Assembly (NCBI GenBank): GCA_030150045.1
Contig: JASLGM010000039.1
Location: 62,001-126,000 of the forward strand
From: Taishania sp.
Lineage (GTDB): Bacteria; Bacteroidota; Bacteroidia; Flavobacteriales_D; Crocinitomicaceae
Direction: 5' to 3'
Length of the DNA: 64,000 nucleotides
The notes under the pieces are model-generated. The model worked only from the letters and a program-made list of their open reading frames with translations, did no database searches and was not told the DNA's origin. Each line of letters starts with the position of its first letter. The first letter of the stretch is position 1. This document shows, in pieces, positions 15,628-23,834 of the stretch. A program made the translations under genes and the position numbers.

Positions 15628-16808
15628 GCTTTACTTTCATAAATAGCATGATACCCTTCCACACCAATTTGCAACTCAAAAACATACTGTGCTCCTTGAA
15701 TTGCACGCTCAAATGAGAAACGGTTTAATTCTAGTAATGCTTTTCTATATCCCTCAATAGTAAAAGTATTTACCACACTTCCTGCATTGAATTGTTCCAC
15801 CACCTCATCCATATCACCAACATTTTTATTGCAAATTATCGGTACGCCCATCGCCATGATCTCGCCCAGTTTTGTAGGACTAGACGCCATCTTGGAATAA
15901 GCAGGAAGAATAAAAATAACAGATAGATCCAGCGTTTCAATAAAGGCTGGGATAGCGTCATGCTTTAAAGAAAATACAAATAAATCATGCTCCGGAATTC
16001 CTCGTGATTTTGCTTTGTCGTAAATAATTTGTGCATTATCCTTGGTTGCGAAATGAAACTGAGCATTGGGTTTATCTTGCTTTAAAACCATAAAGAAATC
16101 AAGCATTTCATCCAACATATACCACGTTCCAATAGAACCTACATACCCTAAAACAAAAGGTTCTTTAGCTTGATAATGGGTTTTATTAGTGTAAAAAAGG
16201 TCAAGATTCGCGCAACACGGAAAAACAGAGATTTTCTGCTCAATCGACTGCAATCCTTCCCAACTTACCATTTCTTTTTTCGCTTTCTGTGTCAAGCTAA
16301 CTACCGCGTCAGCTTCTAACAAAAATTGTCTTTCTTTTTTCTTGAAAAAGCGATAAATAACTTTAAAAATAGGATTTCTTATGTCCCAGATTTTACCATC
16401 CACTCTTTCATCGGGCCAAAAACCACGCATATCAAACAGAAACTTACATCCCCACTTACCTTTCATTTTTTGTCCCACCATAGCAGCAATGTAACTGCGA
16501 CAATGCACCCAATCAAACTGATGTTCTTTGTGTAAATCCTCCGCTTTTTTTTGCATCGTTCTCAAATCCTTGAGCGTAGATAGTACGGGCGGCGTTTTGG
16601 TATACATTTGCGGATACCAATGAATATTTTTTTGATCACAAAGTATTTGGATATCGTCTTTTAACTCCAAAAATCTTTCCTCTTTTTCAAAACTAATTAA
16701 ATGAAACTCGTGCCCTTTATGGCTAAGTTCACCGATATAAGGTAACACCTGCGACTGTCCTAGCGCATCGGTCATTCCGTCGTATGAAATGTAGAGTACT
16801 TTTTTCAT
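15624..16808 (-). CDS. Glycosyltransferase, GT4-like (GT-B fold)
   Basis: I start this gene at ATG 16808, giving a 394-residue protein that begins MKKVLYISYDGMTDALGQSQ, the usual N-terminal strand of GT4 enzymes. An in-frame start at 16880 would add a non-conserved stretch. The N-terminal domain has WVHCRSYIAAMVG and FLFDMRGFWPDERVDG. The C-terminal domain has FVLGYVGSIGTWY and SPTKLGEIMAMGVPIICN, the Ex7E donor-binding motif. It is first in the GT-GT-rdgB operon. Substrates are unknown; a role in extracellular polysaccharide or glycolipid synthesis is likely. Confidence 0.88.
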   Translation of the reverse strand: MKKVLYISYDGMTDALGQSQVLPYIGELSHKGHEFHLISFEKEERFLELKDDIQILCDQKNIHWYPQMYTKTPPVLSTLKDLRTMQKKAEDLHKEHQFDWVHCRSYIAAMVGQKMKGKWGCKFLFDMRGFWPDERVDGKIWDIRNPIFKVIYRFFKKKERQFLLEADAVVSLTQKAKKEMVSWEGLQSIEQKISVFPCCANLDLFYTNKTHYQAKEPFVLGYVGSIGTWYMLDEMLDFFMVLKQDKPNAQFHFATKDNAQIIYDKAKSRGIPEHDLFVFSLKHDAIPAFIETLDLSVIFILPAYSKMASSPTKLGEIMAMGVPIICNKNVGDMDEVVEQFNAGSVVNTFTIEGYRKALLELNRFSFERAIQGAQYVFELQIGVEGYHAIYESKA

Positions 16809-16954
16809 TCTACACGAAAGTAGGAAAATAAGTCCTAACCTGAGTGCGAAAAAGAGAACTTTGTGCCCGTGTGTTTTCACACAGCATATCGAAGCGGTTT
16901 TTCAACCTTTTTAAAACCATTTTGCACGAATTTATTAATCTGAAAACAGATCTT

Positions 16955-17098
16955 CAGCTAGGGCGTAGTACGGCAGCTCTATGAAGTGGATAGGTTGTGA
17001 ATGCTTGGTTGCAAGGGCGACTAACAGAAGCTCGTGGCAAACAGCAAATGAACACCTTTCCACAAATAGACTAAAGTACGTAGACCGTTTAAGCTGCC
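16955..17098 (-). repeat. Family A structured repeat, copy A5
   Basis: Family A on the minus strand: GGCAGC near 17098, then CGGTCTAC, TTTAGTCTA, GTTCATTTGCTGTTTGCCAC, the loop GCTTCTGTTAGTCGC, GCATTCAC and AGCTG at the end. An outer stem is visible on the minus strand as GTGGAAAGGTGT with ACAACCTATCCAC. It lies 26 nt from copy B5 in the same orientation. Together they fill most of the 16809-17309 gap; 16809-16954 holds nothing else I can recognise. Confidence 0.75.
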
Positions 17099-17123
17099 TG
17101 AAAAGTTTTTTTTCTTTCCTCTA

Positions 17124-17235
17124 TTTGGGCGTTTCCCTTCCCCTCCCTAAGGAGATTAGGGAGGGGAAGGGTCGGGCTTTTCGTTCCAAGTTTTTTGCTT
17201 CACAAAAAAGCTTTCCGCTACTATCCCTAACGCGG
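17124..17235 (-). repeat. Family B structured repeat, copy B5
   Basis: Family B on the minus strand. The closing stem pairs AACGC (17229-17233) with GCGTT (17129-17133). The second hairpin is a perfect 16-bp stem, CCCTTCCCCTCCCTAA (17135-17150) with TTAGGGAGGGGAAGGG (17156-17171). The first hairpin, AAGTTTTTTG (17188-17197) with CAAAAAAGCTT (17203-17213), has the same bulged base as B1 but different sequence. The element ends in GGGCG, as do other copies. Confidence 0.8.
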
Positions 17236-17272
17236 TTTTCGGTTAAATTGGAAATCGTGTTTATTGTTGGGC

Positions 17273-17303
17273 ATAAAAAAAGCCAATCTTTACGGATTGG
17301 CTT
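17273..17303 (-). terminator. Rho-independent terminator of the crotonase gene
   Basis: AAGCCAATC (17280-17288) pairs with GATTGGCTT (17295-17303); on the minus strand it is followed by a T run. Confidence 0.9.
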
Positions 17304-17309
17304 CATTTC

Positions 17310-18080
17310 TTATTTTTTGAAGGCGTTAATTGCGTTGATCGTGAATTCGCTGAGCACTAATTTTCCGCTCATAGCTGCGCGTTTCACTAATAGTTCATCC
17401 CAATCTTCCGTTCCTTCCCAACAAACGTTTTTCAACATTTCCATTGCTTCAGGATTTGATTTCGCTAATCGTTGAGCTAATGCATCTACCTGCTCATCCA
17501 TCTCTGCGATAGTCGCAAAAACGTCAGTATACAAGCCTTTTTCTCTTGCCCACGTTGCCGATTTCCATGCTGTAGCATTGATTGCCAATTCGCTCATTGC
17601 AGCCAATCCCATTTTACGTTCCACCGCTGGTCCAACCACGAATGGCCCGATTCCTACGGCTAATTCAGAAAGTTTCACGTCTGCATTTTCGGTTGCGAAA
17701 CAGTAGTCTACAGCTGAAGCTACGCCTACTCCACCGCCAACTGCTTTCCCTTGTATACGTCCAATGATGAATTTTGGTGCTTTTCTACAAGCGTTGATTA
17801 CATTGGCGAATCCTGAGAAAAACACTTTTCCGGTTTCTAGATCTTTAATGGAAATCAATTCGTCGAAACTTGCTCCTGCGCAAAACGCTTTATCCCCCGC
17901 GGACTTAAGGACGATCACTTTTACGTTTTTGTCCTGACCAAGCGTGGTGATTGTGTCAGCTAATTTTTGCAAGATTTTCCCTGGCAATGAGTTGCTAAGC
18001 GGGTGTCCAAATTCGATGGTTGCGATACCATTTTCGGCGATCGTATGATTAACGTGGCCTTGATCAACAGCGTTTGACAT
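17310..18080 (-). CDS. Enoyl-CoA hydratase/isomerase family protein (crotonase fold)
   Basis: A 256-residue crotonase-superfamily protein. It shows the oxyanion-hole segment AFCAGASFDEL, the KAVGGGVGVASAVDYCFAT helix start, and KLSELAVGIGPFVVGPAVER, where the Glu of SEL aligns with a catalytic acid of enoyl-CoA hydratases. The second glutamate position is not obvious, so hydratase, isomerase and methylglutaconyl-CoA hydratase-like activities are all possible. It has its own terminator and sits 19 nt downstream of the RRM gene on the same strand. A role in fatty-acid or branched-chain acyl-CoA degradation is inferred. Confidence 0.88.
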   Translation of the reverse strand: MSNAVDQGHVNHTIAENGIATIEFGHPLSNSLPGKILQKLADTITTLGQDKNVKVIVLKSAGDKAFCAGASFDELISIKDLETGKVFFSGFANVINACRKAPKFIIGRIQGKAVGGGVGVASAVDYCFATENADVKLSELAVGIGPFVVGPAVERKMGLAAMSELAINATAWKSATWAREKGLYTDVFATIAEMDEQVDALAQRLAKSNPEAMEMLKNVCWEGTEDWDELLVKRAAMSGKLVLSEFTINAINAFKK

Positions 18081-18099
18081 TTCTGAGTAATATTTGGGG

Positions 18100-18855
18100 T
18101 TATTGTTTATTTCTGCGGGGTCTAAGCACTCTTTTCACTTCACCTTCTTCGCTTGATGATGTTGTGTTTTCGTCACTTACAGGTTTGCTTGTGAAAGTCG
18201 ATTCTGAATCCTCTGTTCTTGGGAAACGATCTTGTCCTTCTCTTGGCGTATAAGCTCTTTGTTCACCCGAATATTCTCTTGGTGTGTAAGGTCTATCGCT
18301 ATTTTCACGTGGAGTGTATCTTCTTTCTCCAGAAGCGTTATTGTCACGTGGAGTGTATCTGCGTTCTCCTGAATTATTATCACGAGGCGTGTAGCTTCTT
18401 TCTCCAGAGTTGTTGTCACGCGGTGTATAACTTCTCTCTCCGGAGTTGTTATTGTAACGGCGTTCTCCACCTTGGTTATTGTTGTATCTACGTTCGCCGT
18501 TATTATTATTGTACGGGCGGTTTCCTCCTTGATTGTTGAAAGATCTACCACCTTGTTTATTGAAAGGCTTACGAGTTTCTACGGGTTTATCTTCTTTTTT
18601 CGGACGGTTTGATTTAGGAGATGCAATTTTCACGTCAATTGCTCTTCCGTTAATTTCCATTCCATTTAACGCTTCTATTGCTGCGATTGCTGCGTCTGCG
18701 CTTTCCATTTCTACATAACCGTAACCTCTAGATTTACGAGATTCTTTTTCATAAACAACGTGTGCATAGTGAACTGTTCCAAAGCTGGAAAAAGTAGTGT
18801 TCAAATCTTCTGAAGTGATTGACCAGTCAAGATTTGCAATAAAAATATTTACCAT
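18100..18855 (-). CDS. RRM RNA-binding protein with Asn/Arg/Gly-rich tandem-repeat tail
   Basis: Residues 1-80 form one RNA-recognition motif: RNP2 is IFIANL and RNP1 is RGYGYVEM. Such single-RRM proteins in Bacteroidota and cyanobacteria are usually cold-induced RNA chaperones. The remaining 170 residues are low-complexity: Asn-Gln-Gly-rich stretches with ERRYNNN units, then about six repeats of a 12-residue unit close to SGERRYTPRDNN. The repeats are visible at DNA level at about 18240-18470, so copy number may vary. The tail is probably disordered and RNA-binding. The acidic end gives way to a basic VKRVLRPRRNKQ terminus. Confidence 0.85.
   Translation of the reverse strand: MVNIFIANLDWSITSEDLNTTFSSFGTVHYAHVVYEKESRKSRGYGYVEMESADAAIAAIEALNGMEINGRAIDVKIASPKSNRPKKEDKPVETRKPFNKQGGRSFNNQGGNRPYNNNNGERRYNNNQGGERRYNNNSGERSYTPRDNNSGERSYTPRDNNSGERRYTPRDNNASGERRYTPRENSDRPYTPREYSGEQRAYTPREGQDRFPRTEDSESTFTSKPVSDENTTSSSEEGEVKRVLRPRRNKQ
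18243..18470 (-). repeat. Imperfect 36-39 bp coding repeats within the RRM gene
   Basis: Tandem units encode [N/S]xSGER[S/R]YTPR[D/E]. The first units are nearly identical and the later ones drift (NASGERRYTPREN, SDRPYTPREY, SGEQRAYTPREG). Confidence 0.75.
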
Positions 18856-18869
18856 CTAACAAATAAAAA

Positions 18870-18927
18870 AAATATAAAAAAAAAGTAACGTCGAATAGAT
18901 CTAACCGCATTCGACGTTACAAATATA
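18870..18927 (-). terminator. Terminator of the coiled-coil gene, abutted by the RRM -7 box
   Basis: GTAACGTCGAAT (18885-18896) pairs perfectly with ATTCGACGTTAC (18909-18920). On the minus strand the hairpin follows the 18930 gene and runs into T-rich sequence. A perfect TATATTTG box (18927-18920, minus) overlaps the first hairpin base, so transcription of the RRM gene would begin inside the hairpin. Confidence 0.75.
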
Positions 18928-18929
18928 CA

Positions 18930-19886
18930 TTACTTTAAAGTAAAATTATCTTTTCCGATTAAATGTCCATCGGCAAAAATGCGAACTTGATAATTTCCTT
19001 TTTGAGCTTCTTCCCCTCTAAGGTCATAATAGATTGCTAAATTTACAGCATCTCCAGTATAGTCAATGTCTTTTTTATCGGAGTAAGGAACAGAACCGCC
19101 ATCTGTAGAAATTATGTTAGCCGTACTGCGTTGGAAAGTTGATCCATCTGGCTTAATTACTTGCATATAAACAGATTTTTTTCCTTTTGCCGAAATTGGA
19201 TTCGCTCCAATTGAGAACGCTGACTTCACTTGCACGGTGTTTTTTGCTTTGTTTGTCTCTGCTGTCATGTCATTCAATTTAGAACGTAATGCCACAGTTG
19301 CAAAAGAATATGCGCTTAATTTACTTCCTTCTTTAACTTTAGCTGAGCTTGATTCTGCTTCTTGACGGAATTGATCACGTTCAGAAGAAGTTGAGCTTAA
19401 TTCTTGTCTTGTTACATCTAAATCAGAAGTCAATTGAATATTCAATGTGTTTAGAGAGTCAATTGTTCTAACATATCCTTTCATGATGTTACGTAAAGTT
19501 TCGTTTTCACGTTTCATCTTCGCCAATTCGCTTGCTGTCCACTTGTTTCCTTCTACTTTATCTAATAAGCGTTGGATTTCTGCTTGTTGCTCTTCGATTA
19601 CACTTGACTTAGAAGCATCTTGTTTTTTCAATTGATCATACGTAGCAAGCATGTTTTTTAAATCTTTTCTCAAATCGTCAGAAACTTCACCTGTATAATC
19701 AGATAACATTCCTTCAAGGGAATTGATTTGCGCTTGAAGCTCTTGATTTGTTTTTGTGCTATCGCCTAATTTTGATTTTGTATTAGACCACAAAAAAGTC
19801 ATTGCACCAGCTACTACTAATAGGATAAGCAATCCTAGTGTTGCCATCCCGCTTTTCTTTTGGTTTTGTTGTTCTAATTCTGACAT
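18930..19886 (-). CDS. Membrane-anchored coiled-coil protein, function unknown
   Basis: The 318-residue protein has one N-terminal transmembrane helix (about residues 14-33, after a short polar start). A long coiled-coil region follows to about residue 180, rich in Gln/Glu/Lys/Ser with regular hydrophobics, then a globular C-terminal domain. The C-terminal part (SIGANPISAKGKKSVYMQVI, YQVRIFADGHLIG) looks like a beta-sandwich. Topology would place the coiled coil and C-terminus in the periplasm. I do not recognise a named family. It has an upstream TATTTTTG box and its own terminator, so it is a single-gene unit. Confidence 0.75.
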   Translation of the reverse strand: MSELEQQNQKKSGMATLGLLILLVVAGAMTFLWSNTKSKLGDSTKTNQELQAQINSLEGMLSDYTGEVSDDLRKDLKNMLATYDQLKKQDASKSSVIEEQQAEIQRLLDKVEGNKWTASELAKMKRENETLRNIMKGYVRTIDSLNTLNIQLTSDLDVTRQELSSTSSERDQFRQEAESSSAKVKEGSKLSAYSFATVALRSKLNDMTAETNKAKNTVQVKSAFSIGANPISAKGKKSVYMQVIKPDGSTFQRSTANIISTDGGSVPYSDKKDIDYTGDAVNLAIYYDLRGEEAQKGNYQVRIFADGHLIGKDNFTLK

Positions 19887-19930
19887 AACATTTCGATTTA
19901 ATAGTTACCTAACATTTATAGTTTAAGCAA

Positions 19931-19938
19931 CAAAAATA
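19931..19938 (-). promoter_or_regulatory. -7 box of the coiled-coil gene
   Basis: TATTTTTG on the minus strand, 44 nt before the ATG at 19886. No clear TTG partner was found. Confidence 0.4.
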
Positions 19939-20014
19939 TTGGACATTTGTTAAGATTTTACTGTTTTAGCATTTTTTTTCAATGTTATTAACATTAATTA
20001 AAGAACACTTGATT

Positions 20015-21442
20015 TTAGTATTGTACGACAATTGGACGTAAAAAACGATAAATACTAGTTGGCCCAACTGCGGTAAACCTTGAATCTGAGGATGCTGGGT
20101 AACTTCCGCCATGCACCATTTCTAAGGCTACTTTTACCCCTGTCGGCACATCGTTAAAAACTATGCGTCCTGCTCTATCTATTGCTAAATCAAGGATGTT
20201 TTCGAAACCATCTTCTTTTTCGTGTCCTATTAAAGAAAACGTTAATTGTCCATCTAACAAATGAATTGCATTTTCTAATTCTTCTTTATCCTTGTAATAC
20301 ACCAACAATGCTTGTGGACCAAAAAATTCTTCTCTCAATCCTTCGTTAGTCCTAAATTCATTCATCGAAACGATTCTTACTGTTGGTTGAGCCTGCCACT
20401 TTGGGCTTTCTATCCATTGAAAATGGTTTTCTACCAACTTTTTAAATCCAGTGTATAGTCCTGGATGAACGAAATACTTTGGTGCCTCCTTTTGTAATTC
20501 TTGCTGAAGTGAAAAAGCAAAACGCTCACCTTTAGGATCATTAGGCACGAAGATAACTCCAGGTTTTGTACAAAATTGACCTGCATCTGTTGCTATACTT
20601 TTAGCATATTTATTCGCCCACTTTTCTATCTCTTCTAAAGCACTTGGAAAAACAACTACAGGATTTAAACTTCCCATCTCCGCAAAAACTGGAATAGGTT
20701 GTTTTCGTTGTTGCGCGATATGCATGAGTGCCTTACCTCCATTAATTGATCCTGTAAAACCTACTCCTTTAATATTGGAGTGCTGTACTAAAAAAGTCCC
20801 ACATGCAAATCCATCATCAAGGAGATGAGAAAATACACCATTCGGAAAATTTAACTTTTTTAATACATCTAATATTATTTCAGCGACTTTCCAGCTTGTT
20901 CCTGCGTGAAAAGGATGTGCTTTTACAATAACGGGGCAGCCAGCAGCAAGAGCTGCAGCTGTATCTCCTCCTGCGGTGGAATAAGCAAATGGAAAATTAG
21001 ACGCTCCAAAAACAGCGATTGTTCCTATTCCATGCCAGTTTCGTTTCAAGGTATTGCTTTCAAATAATTGCGAAGACTGCTCATCGGAGAATCGTTGTGA
21101 ACCAATAAACGTAGCGAGCAACTGCAACTGATAGATCGTTCTATCTAATTCTTGATTTGCCCTTTTAGCAGGTAAATTAGATTCCATTTGATAAATGATG
21201 ATCAATTCCTCGCGATTTTGCTCCAGTTGATTTGCAATTGTGTGTAACAACTTCGCTCTTTCTTCAAGTGTAGATTTTTGAAAAGGTAGGCGTGCTTGCT
21301 CTGCTAACACACACATTTCTTCTACTTCCTGAAGCGAAGTTTTATACATTTTCCATTCGTTAGGACGGTCATTTACCGCACTGAACGTATTAAAAAACCC
21401 ATTTTCACCTTTTGCAAACTGATAACCTATTCTACTTTTCAT
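20015..21442 (-). CDS. Aldehyde dehydrogenase (NADP+), ketoglutarate-semialdehyde dehydrogenase-like
   Basis: The 475-residue protein (ATG at 21442; the first in-frame ATG at 21475 lies inside the preceding terminator and adds a non-conserved start) belongs to the aldehyde dehydrogenase superfamily. The catalytic Cys is in GQFCTKPGVIFV and the general-base Glu in FAEMGSLNPVVVFP. The cofactor region is AVFGASNFPFAYSTAGGDTA, with VGFTGSINGGKAL downstream. This motif set resembles the type III 2,5-dioxovalerate dehydrogenase group acting on sugar-acid or hydroxyproline breakdown products. The exact substrate is inference, as no pathway partners lie nearby. Confidence 0.85.
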   Translation of the reverse strand: MKSRIGYQFAKGENGFFNTFSAVNDRPNEWKMYKTSLQEVEEMCVLAEQARLPFQKSTLEERAKLLHTIANQLEQNREELIIIYQMESNLPAKRANQELDRTIYQLQLLATFIGSQRFSDEQSSQLFESNTLKRNWHGIGTIAVFGASNFPFAYSTAGGDTAAALAAGCPVIVKAHPFHAGTSWKVAEIILDVLKKLNFPNGVFSHLLDDGFACGTFLVQHSNIKGVGFTGSINGGKALMHIAQQRKQPIPVFAEMGSLNPVVVFPSALEEIEKWANKYAKSIATDAGQFCTKPGVIFVPNDPKGERFAFSLQQELQKEAPKYFVHPGLYTGFKKLVENHFQWIESPKWQAQPTVRIVSMNEFRTNEGLREEFFGPQALLVYYKDKEELENAIHLLDGQLTFSLIGHEKEDGFENILDLAIDRAGRIVFNDVPTGVKVALEMVHGGSYPASSDSRFTAVGPTSIYRFLRPIVVQY

Positions 21443-21456
21443 TTCTCTTGTATTAA

Positions 21457-21485
21457 ACAAAAAAAGGCTACACATAGGTAGCCTT
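21457..21485 (-). terminator. Rho-independent terminator of pssA-purS
   Basis: AAGGCTAC (21464-21471) pairs with GTAGCCTT (21478-21485), followed on the minus strand by a T run. It ends just before the aldehyde dehydrogenase start. Confidence 0.85.
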
Positions 21486-21507
21486 CAATATTATAAAATT
21501 ACAAAAA

Positions 21508-21759
21508 TTATGCTTCTTCTACAGAAAACACATAGCTTTCCATAATTTGGTTAGCTAATAATTTTTTACACGCTTCTTCCACTTTTGCTTCTGCTGTAGC
21601 TTTAGAATCTGCTTCAATGAATAAACGAATGTGACGTCCGATACGAACACCTTCAATTTCCGGCAAACCGATGTTTTTCATACTATTTGTAACCGCCTTT
21701 CCTTGTGGGTCAAGTAATGCGTCCAATGGCATTACATCAATCTCAGCTTTAAATCTCAT
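21508..21759 (-). CDS. purS: Phosphoribosylformylglycinamidine synthase subunit PurS
   Basis: The 83-residue protein matches PurS, the small structural subunit of the three-part FGAM synthase (PurL-PurQ-PurS) that converts FGAR to FGAM in purine synthesis. Typical features are the start FKAEIDVMPLDALLDPQGKA, the GVRIGRHIRLFIEAD strand and the helix VEEACKKLLANQIMESY. Its presence implies a split PurL/PurQ elsewhere rather than the fused 1,200-residue PurL. It overlaps pssA by 11 nt, so translation of the two is coupled although the pathways are unrelated. Confidence 0.92.
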   Translation of the reverse strand: MRFKAEIDVMPLDALLDPQGKAVTNSMKNIGLPEIEGVRIGRHIRLFIEADSKATAEAKVEEACKKLLANQIMESYVFSVEEA

Positions 21760-22564
21760 TGTTTGATATTTTACGTTTGTTTTCTATTAGTGCTAAACCG
21801 ATATACAAAAGTATAATAAAAGGGATTGCCCACACCAATAAAAAGATAAATAATAGTAAACTACTTGCTAAAAAGATAAATCTCACTTGGTTTCCTTGCC
21901 ATTTAAAATGTTTAAACTTCAAAGCAAAAAGAGGTAGTTCAGCAACTAACATCAGGCTCATTCCAATTGTTAAAACAACAATTGTCCAAGGATTAAGCAT
22001 CAATTTCAACAAACTTGCATCTAATTGATTGTTACTATAACTTGACATCCAAATGAGAGGGAAAGCAGTGAAAAATATTGTATTCGCAGGTGTTGGCAGT
22101 CCAATAAATGATGTCGTTTGTCTAGTATCAATGTTAAACTTTGCCAATCGAAACAAAGAAAAGAAGGGAATTACGAGTCCAACAAAAGGTAAAAAAGATA
22201 TTTCCGACCAACTTCCTTCTGCAAAAGCATCTAAATAGTTTGCTATTTCATAGTTTGCTTTTTGGTGAAAAGTCATTAATGCATCATAATCCATGATATC
22301 ACCAGTTCTTACAACTAACATTGCAAAAACCAATATTCCTGGCGCAACACCAAAAGTAACCATATCAGCTAAAGAATCTAATTGTTTTCCAAGCTCACTC
22401 ATTTTATTCATTTTTCGGGCGATAAAACCATCAAAAAAATCAAAAATTGCAGCAAGATAAATGAGGTAGCAAGCCCAGTCCCATCTTCCTGATAGGAGGC
22501 AAATAATTGCTGTTACGCCACACAACAAATTAGAGGCTGTAAATAAATTGGGTATATTGAACAT
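21749..22564 (-). CDS. pssA: CDP-diacylglycerol-serine O-phosphatidyltransferase
   Basis: PssA makes phosphatidylserine, the precursor of phosphatidylethanolamine, at the inner membrane. The CDP-alcohol phosphotransferase signature DGx2ARx8Gx3Dx3D is fully present as DGFIARKMNKMSELGKQLDS followed by LAD. About seven hydrophobic segments span the 271 residues. I start at ATG 22564 because the product then opens MFNIPNLFTASNLLCGV, as in the family; an in-frame ATG 21 nt upstream is also possible. It heads a two-gene unit with purS. Confidence 0.93.
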   Translation of the reverse strand: MFNIPNLFTASNLLCGVTAIICLLSGRWDWACYLIYLAAIFDFFDGFIARKMNKMSELGKQLDSLADMVTFGVAPGILVFAMLVVRTGDIMDYDALMTFHQKANYEIANYLDAFAEGSWSEISFLPFVGLVIPFFSLFRLAKFNIDTRQTTSFIGLPTPANTIFFTAFPLIWMSSYSNNQLDASLLKLMLNPWTIVVLTIGMSLMLVAELPLFALKFKHFKWQGNQVRFIFLASSLLLFIFLLVWAIPFIILLYIGLALIENKRKISNNEI

Positions 22565-22643
22565 TGTAAGCACGAAATTAATCAAAAGCGAGGGTAAATT
22601 TAACCCAGAAAGCTTATTTTTACCTAATAAGATATAATTCTTT

Positions 22644-22651
22644 TATTTTTG
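22644..22651 (+). promoter_or_regulatory. -7 box of the PorV-like/PorU2 pair
   Basis: Perfect TATTTTTG box 73 nt before the ATG at 22725. No TTG at the usual spacing. Confidence 0.4.
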
Positions 22652-22724
22652 TGGAATTAATTTTACTGAAATACAATCGAATACAAGGTTTTACGTTAAG
22701 ACTGATATATTTATAGACGAAGTA

Positions 22725-23834
22725 ATGCGAAATATACTCTTGCTAAGTGTTCTTACCACACTTTCATTTATTACACTAGCTCAAAACGACTCTAAACCAA
22801 CGGTCGCACCTAAATATTCCAATGAATTTTTAAACATTGGAGTTGGTGCTGATGCCTTAGGAATGGGGAATGCTGTTGTTGCAAATACAGGCAACGTCAT
22901 GTCCTCTTACTGGAACCCAGCAGGTTTGACGCAAATAAACAAATGGTTAGACATTGGCTTCATGCACAGTGAATACTTCGCAGGGATTGCAAAATATGAT
23001 TATCTAGGGATTGCGCACAAAATAGATGACAAAAGCGCTCTTGCGTTTTCAGCCATTCGTTTTGCTGTTGATGACATTCCAAATACAACTCAATTAATTG
23101 ACAACAACGGAAACATTGACTATGACAGAATTACCTCTTTCACAGCGGCGGATTGGGCCTTCCTAATGTCTTACGCTAGAAAAACAAAGATAGAAGGTTT
23201 GTCATTTGGTGGGACGTTTAAAGTTGTTTACCGGAAAGTAGGTGACTTTGCGAAGTCTTGGGGGTTTGGAGTAGATGCTGGAGTTCAATATCAAAAAGGA
23301 GAACATTGGAAATTTGGGGCTGTTCTTCGAGATGCTACTTCTACTTTTAACGCGTGGATCTTTAGTTTAGATGACGCGACCAAAGAAGTCTTTATGCGAA
23401 CAGACAACGTCATCCCCAAAAATGGATTAGAGTTAACATTACCACGTTTAATTTACGGTACATACTTTAAGTATCCTCTAGGAAAAAAAGGGATTTACGC
23501 TGCTGGAGAATTGGATCTCTCATTTACTACAGATGGGAAAAGAAATACGCTTTTAAGTTCAAAAGTTTTCTCCGTTGACCCTCACTTTGGTCTTGCAGTT
23601 GGTTTTAAAGAATATGTAGTCATACGTGCTGGAGTAAGTAATATGCAATGGATCAAAGACTTTGACGATAAAAAGTCTTTCAACGTCCAACCTAACATAG
23701 GAATTGGACTTAATCTAAAAGGAATTTATTTAGATTATGCTTTCACAGATATTGGCGACGCTTCGGTAGCGTTGTACTCACATGTCATCTCACTTAGAGT
23801 ACTCTTAAACAAACCCAAATCGGCAACGAAATGA
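22725..23834 (+). CDS. PorV/PorQ-family outer-membrane protein (type IX secretion)
   Basis: The 369-residue protein has a signal peptide ending near LAQND. A PorV/PorQ-like beta-barrel follows, opening with FLNIGVGADALGMGNAVVAN and SSYWNPAGLTQI, the family's hallmark plug segment. Alternating beta-strand pattern continues to the C-terminus, which ends in VISLRVLL. PorV shuttles type IX cargo to the PorU sortase at the cell surface. This copy overlaps the C25-peptidase gene by 4 nt and probably serves that partner. It could be a dedicated second copy rather than the housekeeping PorV. Confidence 0.85.
   Translation: MRNILLLSVLTTLSFITLAQNDSKPTVAPKYSNEFLNIGVGADALGMGNAVVANTGNVMSSYWNPAGLTQINKWLDIGFMHSEYFAGIAKYDYLGIAHKIDDKSALAFSAIRFAVDDIPNTTQLIDNNGNIDYDRITSFTAADWAFLMSYARKTKIEGLSFGGTFKVVYRKVGDFAKSWGFGVDAGVQYQKGEHWKFGAVLRDATSTFNAWIFSLDDATKEVFMRTDNVIPKNGLELTLPRLIYGTYFKYPLGKKGIYAAGELDLSFTTDGKRNTLLSSKVFSVDPHFGLAVGFKEYVVIRAGVSNMQWIKDFDDKKSFNVQPNIGIGLNLKGIYLDYAFTDIGDASVALYSHVISLRVLLNKPKSATK

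Noticed and set aside
16981..17475. 164-codon plus-strand frame across copies A5 and B5 and into the crotonase gene
   Set aside because: It runs through repeat elements, a terminator and the antisense of a conserved gene; its sequence shows no family features.
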